A DNA stretch of 64,000 bases from Achromobacter xylosoxidans (GTDB taxonomy: Bacteria > Pseudomonadota > Gammaproteobacteria > Burkholderiales > Burkholderiaceae_B): the NCBI RefSeq assembly GCF_014490035.1, contig NZ_CP061008.1, positions 372,001-436,000 of the forward strand, given 5' to 3'. This document shows, piece by piece, positions 17,244-31,507 of the stretch (position 1 is its first letter; every line of letters begins with the position of its first letter). The position numbers and the translations under genes are program-made. The notes under the pieces were generated by a model. That model was not told the DNA's origin, ran no database searches, and saw only the letters and a program-made list of their open reading frames with translations.

Positions 17244-18794
17244 ATGCGTACATTCATCGCTACCCGCCGCTGGTCCGCCGCGGTCCTTGCTGGCGCGCTC
17301 AGCGCCTGCTTCGTTACCGCCGCCCAGGCGCAATCGCCGCGCCCCTCGTTGCGCCTGGTGTCCGAGACGCCGTATCCGGCCGCCTCCGCGCCCGCGGCGC
17401 AGATGAGCGAGCAAGAGCTGCGCGACATCGCCATCGACGCCTATGTCTATGCCTATCCGATGGTGCTGATGGAATTGGCCCGGCGTAAGGCCACGGCCGT
17501 GCAGACGCCGCTGGACGGCAAGGCGCCGGTGAACCAGTTCGGGCACAAGGCCGCCTTCCCCGATCCGCGCGCGGGCGACGTGCCCTGGCCCAGCGCCGAT
17601 GCGCTCTATTCGAGCCTGTGGTTCGACGTGTCGCGCGCCCCGCTGATCGTGAACCTGCCCGCGACCGGCGACCGCTATATGGTGTTGTCGGCGCTGGACA
17701 TGTGGAGCGACGTATTCGCCTCGCGCGGCACGCGCACCAACGGTAGCGGCGCCCAGTCCTTCGCCATCGTCGGCCCTGGCTGGCAGGGCAGCGTGCCCCC
17801 CGGCATGGACGTGATCCACAGTCCTACGGCTACCGGCTGGCTGATCGGCTGGACCCAGGCGGGCGGTCCGCAGGACTATGCCGCCGTCAATCAGATCCAG
17901 GCCGGCATGACCGCCAGCCCGATGGCCGCGCCCGTCACCGCCAGGCCCGCAGCCAGCCGCGGTTCCGGCAGCGCCTATCCGCAGACCGGGGCCGGCGTGG
18001 GGTCGGCGCCGATCGGCAGCGACCTGCCGCCGCCCATGCCCGTGACCGTGCCCGACGGCACGCCGGCCGAACAGGCCGCCGGCATGGACGCGGCCTCGTT
18101 CTTCACGCTGTTCTTCGACGTGATGCGCAATAACCCGCCGCATGCCAACGACACGCCCATTCTGGATCGCATGCGCCGCATCGGTTTGGACAGCCGTCAG
18201 CCGTTCTCGTATGGTCGCCTGAGTCCCGCCGTGCAGCAGGCGCTGGCGCAGGCCCAGCCGCTGGCGGGCCGGCGCATCGCCGACGGCGTATCGCGCCTGG
18301 GTACGCCCATGAACGGCTGGAGCACCGTGCTGTCCGGCATCGGCACCTATGGCACCGACTACACGCGCCGCGCCGCCATCGCCTATGCGGGCCTGGGCGC
18401 GCCGACCCCGGAAGACGTGCTGTACCCGGTCACGGTGTCCGACTCCAAAGGCCGCGCGCTGAATTCCAATGAAGACTACGTGCTGCACTTCGACAAGGGC
18501 CAGCTGCCGCCGGTCAACGCCTACTGGTCGCTGCACGTCTACGACGACAAGCACGGTTTCGCCGACAATCCGGCCAACCGCTATGTGCTGCGCAGCACCG
18601 ACGGCCTGAAGTACAACGCCGACGGTTCGCTGGACATCTACATCCAGCGCCGCGACCCCGGCGAGCGCAAGCGTTCGAACTGGATCGCCACGCCGGCCGC
18701 CGATGCGCCGTTCCTGCTCAGCATGCGTTTGTACGCGCCGCAGGATACGGCGCTGGACGGACTGTGGGCGCCGCCGCCGGTCAAGGAGGATTGA
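17244..18794 (+). CDS. Exported DUF1254/DUF1214 domain protein
   Basis: A 516-residue precursor with a signal peptide (residues 1-29, RRWSAAVLAGALSA and then AAQAQ). DUF1254 follows (IAIDAYVYAYPMVLMELARR, PWPSADALYSSLWFDVS), then a low-complexity Ala/Pro/Gly insert at about 230-270, and DUF1214 at the C-terminus (VNAYWSLHVYDDKHGFADNP, NRYVLRS). Family function is not established; such proteins are periplasmic. AAGGAG precedes the ATG. The gene stands alone between two terminators. The proline-rich insert is unusual and may be a linker. Confidence 0.9.
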   Translation: MRTFIATRRWSAAVLAGALSACFVTAAQAQSPRPSLRLVSETPYPAASAPAAQMSEQELRDIAIDAYVYAYPMVLMELARRKATAVQTPLDGKAPVNQFGHKAAFPDPRAGDVPWPSADALYSSLWFDVSRAPLIVNLPATGDRYMVLSALDMWSDVFASRGTRTNGSGAQSFAIVGPGWQGSVPPGMDVIHSPTATGWLIGWTQAGGPQDYAAVNQIQAGMTASPMAAPVTARPAASRGSGSAYPQTGAGVGSAPIGSDLPPPMPVTVPDGTPAEQAAGMDAASFFTLFFDVMRNNPPHANDTPILDRMRRIGLDSRQPFSYGRLSPAVQQALAQAQPLAGRRIADGVSRLGTPMNGWSTVLSGIGTYGTDYTRRAAIAYAGLGAPTPEDVLYPVTVSDSKGRALNSNEDYVLHFDKGQLPPVNAYWSLHVYDDKHGFADNPANRYVLRSTDGLKYNADGSLDIYIQRRDPGERKRSNWIATPAADAPFLLSMRLYAPQDTALDGLWAPPPVKED

Positions 18795-18812
18795 TCCTGT
18801 TTTGATGGTATA

Positions 18813-18843
18813 AAGCGCGGCCTCCGTGACGGAGGCCGCGCTT
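18813..18843 (+). terminator. Terminator of the DUF1254 gene
   Basis: Perfect 14-bp stem AAGCGCGGCCTCCG with its complement around loop TGA. Only a short T-rich tail follows (CTTCATT), but the stem is very strong and 18 bases after the stop. Confidence 0.85.
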
Positions 18844-18945
18844 CATTGAGCAGGGTTTGCTCAGCATGCTGCGAGGGGTGATTCGCGTCCCTAATTTCGG
18901 CCGATCCAGGCGTTGTTTGCGCCTTACAAACGGCCGAAAGTTCAT

Positions 18946-18975
18946 TTGCTAGGGTAAAAAGAATCACGCTATACT
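18946..18975 (+). promoter_or_regulatory. atpIp: Probable sigma-70 promoter of the atp operon
   Basis: TTGCTA (18946-18951), 18-base spacer, TATACT (18970-18975), in a locally AT-rich stretch. It is about 170 bases before atpI, leaving a long untranslated leader (about 18982-19145) in which I see no further clear structure. This is the only good promoter-like sequence in the gap 18844-19145. Confidence 0.6.
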
Positions 18976-19145
18976 CTGCGGGTTTGACGCTTGCGGGATA
19001 AGAACACGTAGCGGCTGACAAGTAGCGGGCACGGCGTTGATGAGCCTTTTGAAATCAACGACTTGGCGCCGGCTATGGGAGGCAGCTACGGGCAGCGAGA
19101 CGCGCCGGTTCTGATAGGGGCAAAGAAGCAAAGCGAGGAAGTTTG

Positions 19146-19646
19146 ATGCAACAGAACTCCATGCAGCATGAAGTGCGGCAGGGTCCGGTTGACGGTCAGG
19201 GTCAGCAGCAAGCAATGTTTGACCACGACATGGCGGATAAAGTTCTGGTTCTCAGTGACGCGGATCGCGCGGCGCTGAATGCTCAAGCCAGTCGCGGGCT
19301 CCTGTTGGCATTGGCAGCGCAAGGTGCCATGGGGCTCGCAGCAGCAGTAATTGCGGGGGTTGTCGGAGGGGCGGCGGCAGGTTGGTCGGCGCTGGCGGGG
19401 GCGGGAGCGTATTTCATTCCCAATGCGTTGTTCGCATTGCGCCTGGCTGTCAGCGTACGGGCCGGTAAGTCCAGTCCCTTTACCTTTCTCTCTGGTGAGT
19501 TGATCAAGTTGTTCGCAACGGCGCTGCTGTTGTGGCTGCTTTCGCGTGTGGCGCAGGATAGCCTCGTATGGCCTGCCGCGTTGCTCGGTCTGATACTCAC
19601 ATTGAAGGGCTATCTCCTGCTCTTGATGTTCCGCAAGTTGTCATAG
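19146..19646 (+). CDS. atpI: ATP synthase protein I
   Basis: A 166-residue membrane protein with four predicted transmembrane segments between about residues 50 and 163, and an acidic N-terminal tail rich in Gln. AtpI assists assembly of the c-ring of the Fo sector and is the usual first gene of atp operons. The start at 19146 is preceded by GAGGA at six bases; a TTG three bases upstream is rejected. It precedes atpB by 82 bases. The sequence is poorly conserved in the family, so recognition rests on topology and position. Confidence 0.9.
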   Translation: MQQNSMQHEVRQGPVDGQGQQQAMFDHDMADKVLVLSDADRAALNAQASRGLLLALAAQGAMGLAAAVIAGVVGGAAAGWSALAGAGAYFIPNALFALRLAVSVRAGKSSPFTFLSGELIKLFATALLLWLLSRVAQDSLVWPAALLGLILTLKGYLLLLMFRKLS

Positions 19647-19716
19647 CGCCGAGCAGGTTTGCGGCAAACGAAATCGTGGAATCGTCCGGTTCGCAAGGGC
19701 CGGGCACAGCAAATAG

Positions 19717-20610
<894 letters not shown>

Positions 20611-20622
20611 TCCCCCGAATTT

Positions 20623-20650
20623 CCCGTGCTGGCCACCCGGCCAGCACGGG
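20623..20650 (+). repeat. Intercistronic hairpin between atpB and atpE
   Basis: Perfect 12-bp stem CCCGTGCTGGCC with GGCCAGCACGGG, loop ACCC, without a T-run. A smaller stem GCAAGA-TTA-TCTTGC (20654-20668) follows immediately. The pair probably protects or sets the high level of the atpE message, since about ten c subunits are needed per enzyme. Confidence 0.7.
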
Positions 20651-20701
20651 ATAGCAAGATTATCTTGCATTGAGCAGTACCCCTTATTTTTCAATTTTTG
20701 A

Positions 20702-20971
<270 letters not shown>

Positions 20972-21115
20972 GGCACCGCCCGCCGGCGAAAAGGCGGGTC
21001 ATGACGCTGGCGGCGGTGCGGGTGCAAGCTCCGTCGCCGCCCAGCAAAGTATCGAGTGCTCCGTGACGCCCCTTTCCGGGTGCGGTCGGAGCCGCAAGGT
21101 GTTAAAGGAACGACC

Positions 21116-21586
21116 GTGAATCTGAACGCGACGATCATTTTCCAGATGCTCGTGTTCTTCGTTCTTGGCTGGTTCACGATGAAATTCGTGTGGCCTCCCC
21201 TGACGAAGGCGATGGACGAGCGCCGCCAGAAAATCGCCGACGGCCTGGCCGCCGCCGAGAAGGGCAAAGCCGATTTGGCTCAAGCCCAGGCGCGCGTCAG
21301 TCTGATCGAGGCTTCTGCCAAGTCCGAAAACCACGCCCGCATCATCGAGGCCGAGAAGCAAGCCGCCTCCCTGATCGAGCAGGCCCGCCGTGAAGCGGAA
21401 GCCGAACGCGCCCGCATCGTGGCGCAGGCTGCCCAGGATGCCGCGCAGGAAGTCCAGCGCGCCCGCGACCTGCTGCGCGACGACGTCGCTGCGCTGGCCG
21501 TCAAGGGTGCTGAACAGATCCTCAAGCGCGAGGTTGACGCCCGCGCACACGCCGAGCTGCTCAACCAGCTCCGCGCGCAGCTTTAA
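21116..21586 (+). CDS. atpF: F0F1 ATP synthase subunit b
   Basis: A 156-residue protein with a GTG start at 21116, preceded by AAGGA. This gives the family's standard length and N-terminus ([20 protein letters not shown]). One N-terminal membrane helix (residues about 5-25) is followed by a long charged helix rich in Ala, Glu, Lys and Arg that forms the peripheral stalk dimer. The open frame continues upstream to 21056, but that portion is not family-like. It ends 12 bases before atpH. Confidence 0.96.
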   Translation: MNLNATIIFQMLVFFVLGWFTMKFVWPPLTKAMDERRQKIADGLAAAEKGKADLAQAQARVSLIEASAKSENHARIIEAEKQAASLIEQARREAEAERARIVAQAAQDAAQEVQRARDLLRDDVAALAVKGAEQILKREVDARAHAELLNQLRAQL

Positions 21587-21598
21587 TCCGGGACCGTC

Positions 21599-22138
21599 AT
21601 GGCTGAACTTTCCACTGTTGCCCGGCCCTACGCTGAAGCGCTCTTCAGCGCGGCGCGCGACGACAAGGCCGGCTTGCCGGCCTGGTCCGATCTGGTCAGC
21701 GAACTGGCTCAGGTCGCCTCCAACCCCGACGTGCGCGAGGCCATGGCCGACCCGCGTCTGGGCGACAAGCAGCGCGTCGAGCTGTTCTCCGGCCTGGTAA
21801 AGGCCGAACTGCCTCAAGCCGCCCGCAATTTCATCGAGCTGCTGGTCGAAAACGACCGGCTGCTGCTGCTGCCCGACATCGCCGCGCAATTCGCGGTGCT
21901 CCGGAATCGTCACGACGGCACGGCGCAGGCGGAAATTACCAGCGCGTTCGAAATGAGCGATGCCCAGGTCAAAGAGCTGGTCAGCGCGCTCGAACAAAAA
22001 TTCGGCCTCAAGCTCAAGCCCAGCGTCACCGTTGATCCGTCGCTGATCGGCGGCGTGCGCGTGGCCGTCGGTGACCAGGTGCTCGATACTTCCGTACAAG
22101 CCCAATTGGCCCGCATGCGCGATCAGCTCGCCGCTTAA
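21599..22138 (+). CDS. atpH: F0F1 ATP synthase subunit delta
   Basis: A 179-residue soluble subunit linking the peripheral stalk to the top of F1. The N-terminal six-helix domain starts [15 protein letters not shown], and the C-terminal part has the conserved [22 protein letters not shown]. Length and both motifs agree with the family. It begins 12 bases after atpF and ends 28 bases before atpA. Confidence 0.97.
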   Translation: MAELSTVARPYAEALFSAARDDKAGLPAWSDLVSELAQVASNPDVREAMADPRLGDKQRVELFSGLVKAELPQAARNFIELLVENDRLLLLPDIAAQFAVLRNRHDGTAQAEITSAFEMSDAQVKELVSALEQKFGLKLKPSVTVDPSLIGGVRVAVGDQVLDTSVQAQLARMRDQLAA

Positions 22139-22166
22139 GGCAACTAACAGGATTCCAGGAGTCAAT

Positions 22167-23708
<1,542 letters not shown>

Positions 23709-23714
23709 GAAAGT

Positions 23715-23747
23715 GATGGGTTAGGCGTCCGCGACGCCTCACCCATC
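23715..23747 (+). repeat. Intercistronic hairpin between atpA and atpG
   Basis: 15-bp stem with one mismatch (GATGGGTTAGGCGTC with GACGCCTCACCCATC), loop CGC, six bases after the atpA stop. There is no T-run, so it is more likely a stabiliser or processing site than a terminator within an essential operon. Confidence 0.65.
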
Positions 23748-23806
23748 CTTCCCGGATGGATGAGGCGCCAGCGGAACCCATCGGCCAGTCTTCACAGGAA
23801 AGCGCA

Positions 23807-26156
<2,350 letters not shown>

Positions 26157-26165
26157 GGAACCGAT

Positions 26166-26591
26166 ATGGCTACCCTGCATGTGGATGTCGTCAGCGCAGA
26201 GGAAGCGATCTTCTCCGGTGAGGCGAAGTTCGTGGTGCTGCCTGGCGAAGCGGGTGAACTGGGCATTCTGCCCGGCCACACCCCGCTGATTTCGCGCATA
26301 CGCCCCGGGACGGTCAAGATCGTTCGTGCCGACCAAGGCGAGGAAAACATCTTCGTCGCCGGGGGCATTCTGGAAGTGCAGCCGGGCAGCGTGACGGTTC
26401 TGGCCGACACGGCTATCCGTGCCGCCGACCTGGACGAAGCCCGCGCCCTGGAAGCGCGCCAGAAGGCCGAACAGGCCCTGGCCAACGCCAAGGACAAGGC
26501 GGACATCGCCGTGGTCGAAGCGGAACTCGCCATGCTGGCTGCGCAAGCCATCGCGGCGCGCAAGCTGCGCCAAGGCGGCCGTTCGCACTAA
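26166..26591 (+). CDS. atpC: F0F1 ATP synthase subunit epsilon
   Basis: A 141-residue subunit with an N-terminal beta-sandwich ([36 protein letters not shown]) and a C-terminal helical hairpin ([20 protein letters not shown]). It binds gamma and can inhibit ATP hydrolysis. It is the last gene of the operon, with a terminator about 40 bases after the stop. Confidence 0.97.
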   Translation: MATLHVDVVSAEEAIFSGEAKFVVLPGEAGELGILPGHTPLISRIRPGTVKIVRADQGEENIFVAGGILEVQPGSVTVLADTAIRAADLDEARALEARQKAEQALANAKDKADIAVVEAELAMLAAQAIAARKLRQGGRSH

Positions 26592-26633
26592 GCGGCGAAG
26601 CTGTGCCCCGGGGTTCGCTCCGGAATCGAAAGA

Positions 26634-26656
26634 AGCGGCCTCCGGGCCGCTTTTTT
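26634..26656 (+). terminator. Terminator of the atp operon
   Basis: 7-bp stem AGCGGCC with GGCCGCT, loop TCCG, followed by six T. Confidence 0.93.
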
Positions 26657-26793
26657 CATGCTCGTGTTTTTCATGTCCACGTGAACGCCCGCCGCGCCGC
26701 CCTTTGTGCGAGCCGCAATGCGATCACTACGAATAGCTGCAAGGCGGTTGCAACAGTAGCCTTCAGTCTTCCTAGTCAAGCGTAGGGGGAAGC

Positions 26794-27660
26794 GTGCGAG
26801 AAGTCCTGGATTGCGGGGTACTGCTGGCGCCCGGCCACGATGGGCCGATGCGCGACCTGGTCGCGCTGCACCCGGCCAGGCAGACGCGTGTGCGGCTGCA
26901 TCTGGTGTCGCTGAGTCCGGTGCGCTATGCGGCTCCCGGCGTGGCGGCACGCGATGCCGCATCCGGCGCGCAGAGCGATGCCCATGCGCAGGCCGAAGGC
27001 CAGGAAGCGGACGTGCAGGCGTTGGCGCGGCTGGCGGTGGCGCTCAGGCGCTACGACTGCTGCATCCTGCCGGTGGCGCCGCCATCGCTCTCCTGGACGC
27101 GGATGGCCCTGCAACAAGCGGGCAGCGCCTTGAGCACGCCGGTGCTGTTGCTGATCTCCGATGTGAAGGCGCCCGCCATCGAAGACCTGCTGAGCCTGGG
27201 CGCGTCGGATTTCATCATGCAGCCGGCCTGCCTGGAGAGCATGCGGGTGCGGCTCGGCCGCCTGGCCGGCGCGGCGCAAGGGCGAGGCTTGGCGCGGACG
27301 GATATCCGCGAGCCCGCGACGGCCTATCGCGAGGCGCAGCCCCAGTTGGGTACGGACGGGGTGTCGAGGCACGCTGTCCTGCGCTCGCGGGTGCCGGTGG
27401 ATCAGGTCGAGCAAGCCTTGTCGGGCATGCGCAAGCAGCACCCGCGGCCTTCGCACGAATCCTTCCGGATCGCGAAGGCGCGAGTGGTGGACGGCTTCGA
27501 GCGCGACTATATCCGGCATGCGTTGTCGCGCCATGGCGGCAACGTGGCGCAGGCGGCGCGGGCGTGCTGCAAGCATCGGCGGGCGTTCTGGGCCCTGATG
27601 CGCAAGCACGGCATCGAGGCGGCGCCGTACCGGCAGGCCGCGCAGGAGCGGGGAGCCTGA
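26794..27660 (+). CDS. Fis-type HTH regulator with a degenerate receiver domain
   Basis: A 288-residue protein with a GTG start and AGGGGGA just before it. The C-terminal 50 residues are a Fis/NtrC-type helix-turn-helix (FERDYIRHALSRHGGNVAQA, ending RAFWALMRKHGI). The first 165 residues have the order of a response-regulator receiver, ending LSLGASDFIMQPA. However, the position of the phospho-aspartate reads YDCCILPVAPP, so no aspartate is present, and the conserved lysine before proline is Gln. It therefore looks like a phosphorylation-independent pseudo-receiver. No kinase gene is adjacent. The target is unknown; hemE follows 173 bases downstream. Confidence 0.75.
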   Translation: MREVLDCGVLLAPGHDGPMRDLVALHPARQTRVRLHLVSLSPVRYAAPGVAARDAASGAQSDAHAQAEGQEADVQALARLAVALRRYDCCILPVAPPSLSWTRMALQQAGSALSTPVLLLISDVKAPAIEDLLSLGASDFIMQPACLESMRVRLGRLAGAAQGRGLARTDIREPATAYREAQPQLGTDGVSRHAVLRSRVPVDQVEQALSGMRKQHPRPSHESFRIAKARVVDGFERDYIRHALSRHGGNVAQAARACCKHRRAFWALMRKHGIEAAPYRQAAQERGA

Positions 27661-27833
27661 AACGACGGGGCGGTGGCCAACTGGTCGCGCGGGGCCAGCC
27701 AGCGGGACGTCACGCGCGCCGTCTTGCCCCGGAAAGCGCCCCGCTTGCGCGGCGGCAAGTGCGGCGCAGAGCCTGGCTGCGACTTGTCAGCCAGGGGAAG
27801 TAAAATCACGGCTTCCGATCATCGAGGATAGTC

Positions 27834-28907
27834 GTGTCTGCTTCCGTACTGAAGAACGATGTGTTCTTGCGCTCGCTGCTGCGCGAGCCCGTGCCCTACA
27901 CCCCGATCTGGCTGATGCGCCAGGCCGGCCGCTACCTGCCTGAGTACCGCCAGACGCGGGCCCGCGCGGGTTCCTTCATGGGCCTTGCTCAGAACCCGGA
28001 CTACGCTTCGGAAGTCACGTTGCAGCCGCTGGAGCGTTTCGACCTGGACGCAGCCATCCTGTTCTCGGACATCCTGACGGTGCCGCACGCCATGGGCCTG
28101 GGCCTGGACTTCGCCGAAGGCGAGGGTCCGCGCTTCGCCCGTCCGGTGCGTACCGAAGAAGACGTGGCGCGCCTGGAAGTGCCGGACATGGACAAGCTGC
28201 GCTACGTGTTCGATGCCGTGCGCACGATCCGGCGCGACCTGGACGGCAAGGTGCCGCTGATCGGCTTTGCCGGCAGCCCCTGGACCATCGCCTGCTACAT
28301 GGTGGAAGGCCAGGGCAGCGACGACTACCGCCTGATCAAGACGCTGCTGTACGCGCGTCCCGACTTGCTGCACCGCATCCTCGAAATCAACGCCGAAGCC
28401 ACGTTGCAGTACTTGAACGCGCAGATCGCCGCCGGCGCCCAAGCGGTGATGCTGTTCGACAGCTGGGGCGGCGTGCTGGCGGATGGCCTGTTCCAGCAGT
28501 TCTCGCTGGCCTACACCCGCAAGGTCGTGGCCGGGCTGACCCGCGAACACGAAGGCCGCCGCGTGCCGGCCATCGTCTTCACCAAGGGCGGCGGCCAGTG
28601 GCTGGAACAGATCGCCGCTTGCGGCGCCGATGCCGTGGGCCTGGACTGGACGGTGGATCTGGCCGCCGCGCGGCGCCGCACCGGGGACTCGGTCGCGTTC
28701 CAGGGCAACCTCGACCCCATGGCCTTGTTCGGCGGCGGACCCGCCATCCGTGCCGAGGCGCGGCGCGTGCTGGACGCGTTTGGACCGGTGGGCAAGGGCG
28801 GCCATGTGTTCAACCTGGGACACGGTATTTCCCGCTTTACTCCGCCAGAAGCCGTAGCCGAATTGGTTGATGAAGTCCATCAGCACAGCCGTTCGCTGCG
28901 GGGGTAA
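27834..28907 (+). CDS. hemE: Uroporphyrinogen decarboxylase
   Basis: A 357-residue haem-biosynthesis enzyme that decarboxylates the four acetate side chains of uroporphyrinogen III to give coproporphyrinogen III. Family motifs are intact: [16 protein letters not shown] near residues 22-37, with the conserved arginines, [14 protein letters not shown] with the catalytic aspartate, and [16 protein letters not shown] start with GAGGA upstream. It stands alone between the Fis-type regulator and the AT-rich gap before priA. Confidence 0.97.
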   Translation: MSASVLKNDVFLRSLLREPVPYTPIWLMRQAGRYLPEYRQTRARAGSFMGLAQNPDYASEVTLQPLERFDLDAAILFSDILTVPHAMGLGLDFAEGEGPRFARPVRTEEDVARLEVPDMDKLRYVFDAVRTIRRDLDGKVPLIGFAGSPWTIACYMVEGQGSDDYRLIKTLLYARPDLLHRILEINAEATLQYLNAQIAAGAQAVMLFDSWGGVLADGLFQQFSLAYTRKVVAGLTREHEGRRVPAIVFTKGGGQWLEQIAACGADAVGLDWTVDLAAARRRTGDSVAFQGNLDPMALFGGGPAIRAEARRVLDAFGPVGKGGHVFNLGHGISRFTPPEAVAELVDEVHQHSRSLRG

Positions 28908-29211
28908 GTGAGTGAACGCTTCGGTCTACAGGGCCGGAGCAGGAGGGTCCCCGGGGACACTTGTGCACAGCAAGATTGCTCTCGGGGAAAACCCTTTAGA
29001 TGCTAGTTTACAATCTCGGAAGCTCTAATAAGTCATTGTTTTTAATGATTAAATTAGGGTTTTCAACAAGATTTCGCAAGTTTGCGCAATCTTGTCAAAT
29101 TCCAATTTTCGATGTTGCTCCAGCCTTTTCCCCAAAGTTATCCACAGGCGGAAAATGGGGCGCGCGGGCATCATCCGGGATCATCCGTCTACATGCTCCG
29201 TCCTAGCTCCC
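28908..29211. other. AT-rich hemE-priA gap with DnaA box and palindromes
   Basis: A 304-base gap, strikingly AT-rich from about 28990 to 29130. It contains a perfect DnaA box TTATCCACA (29138-29146), a near-box TTGTGCACA (28960-28968, two mismatches), the run TGTTTTTAATGATTAAATTA (29038-29057), and a 30-base palindrome 29066-29095 with arms ACAAGATT and AATCTTGT around CGCA-AGTT-TGCG. No credible gene is present. The combination resembles part of a replication origin or a DnaA-controlled promoter of priA. Only one box is a full match, so an active origin is not shown. Confidence 0.55.
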
Positions 29212-31299
29212 ATGTCTGAAGCGCAGCCGAATACGACCCCCGCGGTCTGCTGGGTGCGGGTGGCGCTGGACGTGCCCTTGCCCGGCCCCTTCGATTACCG
29301 CAGCGACGCGCCGGTGACGGTGGGCCTGCGGGTCATCGTGCCGTTCGGCCGCCGCAAGCTGATTGGCGTGGTGGTGGACAACCCGGCGGAGCCGTCTTTC
29401 GACCCCAAGCAGATCCGGCCGATCGAAGAGGTGCTGGATGACCTGCCGCCTTTCGACGAGGACTGGCTGCGTCTGGCCCGCTTTGCCGCCGACTACTATC
29501 AGCGGCCGCTGGGCGAGGTGATGCTGCCCACGCTGCCGCCGCCGCTGCGCAAGCCCACGGCCTACCAGGGCAAGCGCTCGGCCGGCGGACCCGTGGCGCG
29601 CCTGGACGGGCGCAAACGCAAGGTGGTGCGCGCGCCGGCCCAGGCGGATCAGCCGCCGGAACTCAACGACGCCCAGCGCGAGGCGGTGGACGCCATCGGC
29701 GCGCTGGACGGGTTCAAGCCCGTGCTGTTGCACGGCGTGACGGGTAGCGGCAAGACCGAGGTGTACCTGCGCGCGGCCGAAAGGGTGTTGGCGGCGGGAC
29801 GCCAGGTGTTGCTGATGGTGCCCGAAATCAACCTGACGCCGCAGCTCGAAGGCGCGCTGCGCGCGCGCCTGGAGGCGCTGGTCGGACCGGACGGCCTGGC
29901 GGTCATGCATAGCGGCCTGTCCGATGGCGAACGCCTGCAGGCCTGGACCCGCGCCCAGCGCGGCGAGGCCCGCATGTTGCTGGGCACGCGCATGTCGGTG
30001 TTCGCGCCCTTGAGCCAGTTGGGCCTGATCGTGGTGGACGAAGAACACGACGCGTCCTACAAGCAGCAGGACGGCTTGCGCTATTCGGCGCGCGACCTGG
30101 CGGTGTGGCGCGCCCATGACCTGAATATCCCGGTGGTGCTGGGGTCGGCCACGCCGTCCCTGGAGACCTGGCAGCATGCCGAGCGCGGCCGCTACCTGCG
30201 ACTGACCCTGCCGGGCCGCGCGCGCGCCAGCAGCCTGCCGTCCATGCGCCTGATCGACACGCGGCGCCTGCAACTGAAGCAGGGCATGTCGCCGCAGTTG
30301 CTGGACGCCATCGGGCAGCGTCTGGAACGCAAGGAACAGTCGCTCATCTTCCTGAACCGCCGCGGCTATTCGCCGGTGCTGCATTGCCAGTCTTGCGCCT
30401 GGGTCAGCAATTGCCCGCGCTGCACCGCGTTCACCGTCCTGCATCGCACCGACGGCCGCGGCCATCGCCTGCAATGCCATCACTGCGGCTATCAGGCCCC
30501 CGTGCCGCGCGCCTGCCCCGAATGCGGCGACCAGGACCTGGCGCCGATGGGACGCGGCACGCAGCGGGTCGAGGAGCATCTGGCGGAGTTGTTTCCCGAG
30601 GCGCGCATCCTGCGCATCGACGCCGACAGCACGCGCAAGAAGGGCAGCGCCGAAGCGCTGTTCGCCTCGGTGCATGCCGGCGAGGTGGACATCCTGGTCG
30701 GCACGCAGATGGTGGCCAAGGGCCACGACTTCGCGCGCCTGGGACTGGTGGGCGTGCTGAACGCGGATTCCATGCTGTTCGCGCACGACTTCCGCGCGCC
30801 GGAGCGTTTGTTCGCGCAGCTGATGCAGGTGGCGGGCCGCGCCGGCCGCCATCAAGGCAACGGCGAGGTGCTGATACAGACCAACTACCCTGAGCAGCCG
30901 GTCTACCAGGCGTTGCTGCGGCACGATTACGCGGGCTTTGCCCGCCATGCCCTGCACGAGCGGGAAAGCACCGGCCTGCCGCCTTTTGTTTACCAAGCCC
31001 TGCTGACCGCCGAGGCGCGCGAGCTGAAGGTGGCGCTGGAGTTCCTGGAGCGGGCGCGGGCCTTGCCGGAAGGCGAGTGGGCGGCCGACTTCCCGGGCCT
31101 GGACGCCATCATGCTGTACGACCCGGTGCCGCTGCGCGTGGTACGCGTGGCCAATATCGAGCGTGCGCAGTTGCTGGCCGAAAGCAGCAGCAGGCCGGCC
31201 TTGCAGGCCTTCCTGACGTCCTGGTCGCATCACCTGCCGTACCTGGCCAACGAAGCGCGCGTGCGCTGGCAACTGGAAGTCGATCCGCTGGAAATCTGA
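29212..31299 (+). CDS. priA: Primosomal protein N', replication restart helicase PriA
   Basis: A 695-residue superfamily 2 DNA helicase. An N-terminal 3'-DNA-binding domain (VALDVPLPGPFDYRS) is followed by Walker A GVTGSGKTEVY at about residue 176 and the DEEH box VVDEEHDASYKQQ. A zinc module with eight cysteines follows (CQSCAWVSNCPRC and CHHCGYQAPVPRACPECG), then the C-terminal helicase motifs (GTQMVAKGHDFARL). PriA reloads the replisome at stalled forks. The start at 29212 fits the family, but no ribosome-binding site is visible; the open frame extends upstream into the AT-rich gap and that part is rejected. Confidence 0.96.
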   Translation: MSEAQPNTTPAVCWVRVALDVPLPGPFDYRSDAPVTVGLRVIVPFGRRKLIGVVVDNPAEPSFDPKQIRPIEEVLDDLPPFDEDWLRLARFAADYYQRPLGEVMLPTLPPPLRKPTAYQGKRSAGGPVARLDGRKRKVVRAPAQADQPPELNDAQREAVDAIGALDGFKPVLLHGVTGSGKTEVYLRAAERVLAAGRQVLLMVPEINLTPQLEGALRARLEALVGPDGLAVMHSGLSDGERLQAWTRAQRGEARMLLGTRMSVFAPLSQLGLIVVDEEHDASYKQQDGLRYSARDLAVWRAHDLNIPVVLGSATPSLETWQHAERGRYLRLTLPGRARASSLPSMRLIDTRRLQLKQGMSPQLLDAIGQRLERKEQSLIFLNRRGYSPVLHCQSCAWVSNCPRCTAFTVLHRTDGRGHRLQCHHCGYQAPVPRACPECGDQDLAPMGRGTQRVEEHLAELFPEARILRIDADSTRKKGSAEALFASVHAGEVDILVGTQMVAKGHDFARLGLVGVLNADSMLFAHDFRAPERLFAQLMQVAGRAGRHQGNGEVLIQTNYPEQPVYQALLRHDYAGFARHALHERESTGLPPFVYQALLTAEARELKVALEFLERARALPEGEWAADFPGLDAIMLYDPVPLRVVRVANIERAQLLAESSSRPALQAFLTSWSHHLPYLANEARVRWQLEVDPLEI

Positions 31300-31435
31300 T
31301 CGGCCGCGGCCTGGGCCAATGCGCCGTCGATCCGATTGTTCTATGATCTTTCTCCTCTATCGCGCCGGCGCGGCAGGCCCGCTGCGGCGGCTGCGCCCGT
31401 CCCCTTTTTCTCGCGTGTTACCGGCCCGCTGACGG

Positions 31436-31465
31436 GCGGCCGCAAGCTCCGTGCTTGCTGGCCGC
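31436..31465 (+). repeat. Hairpin in the leader of rep
   Basis: 12-bp stem GCGGCCGCAAGC with GCTTGC(T)GGCCGC, one bulged T, loop TCCGT. It lies between priA and rep and covers the first possible start codon of the rep frame (31451), arguing that translation begins downstream. There is no T-run. Confidence 0.5.
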
Positions 31466-31507
31466 AGCTTCAATGCGGCCGCCGCGATGCATGATCACCT
31501 GACTCAA

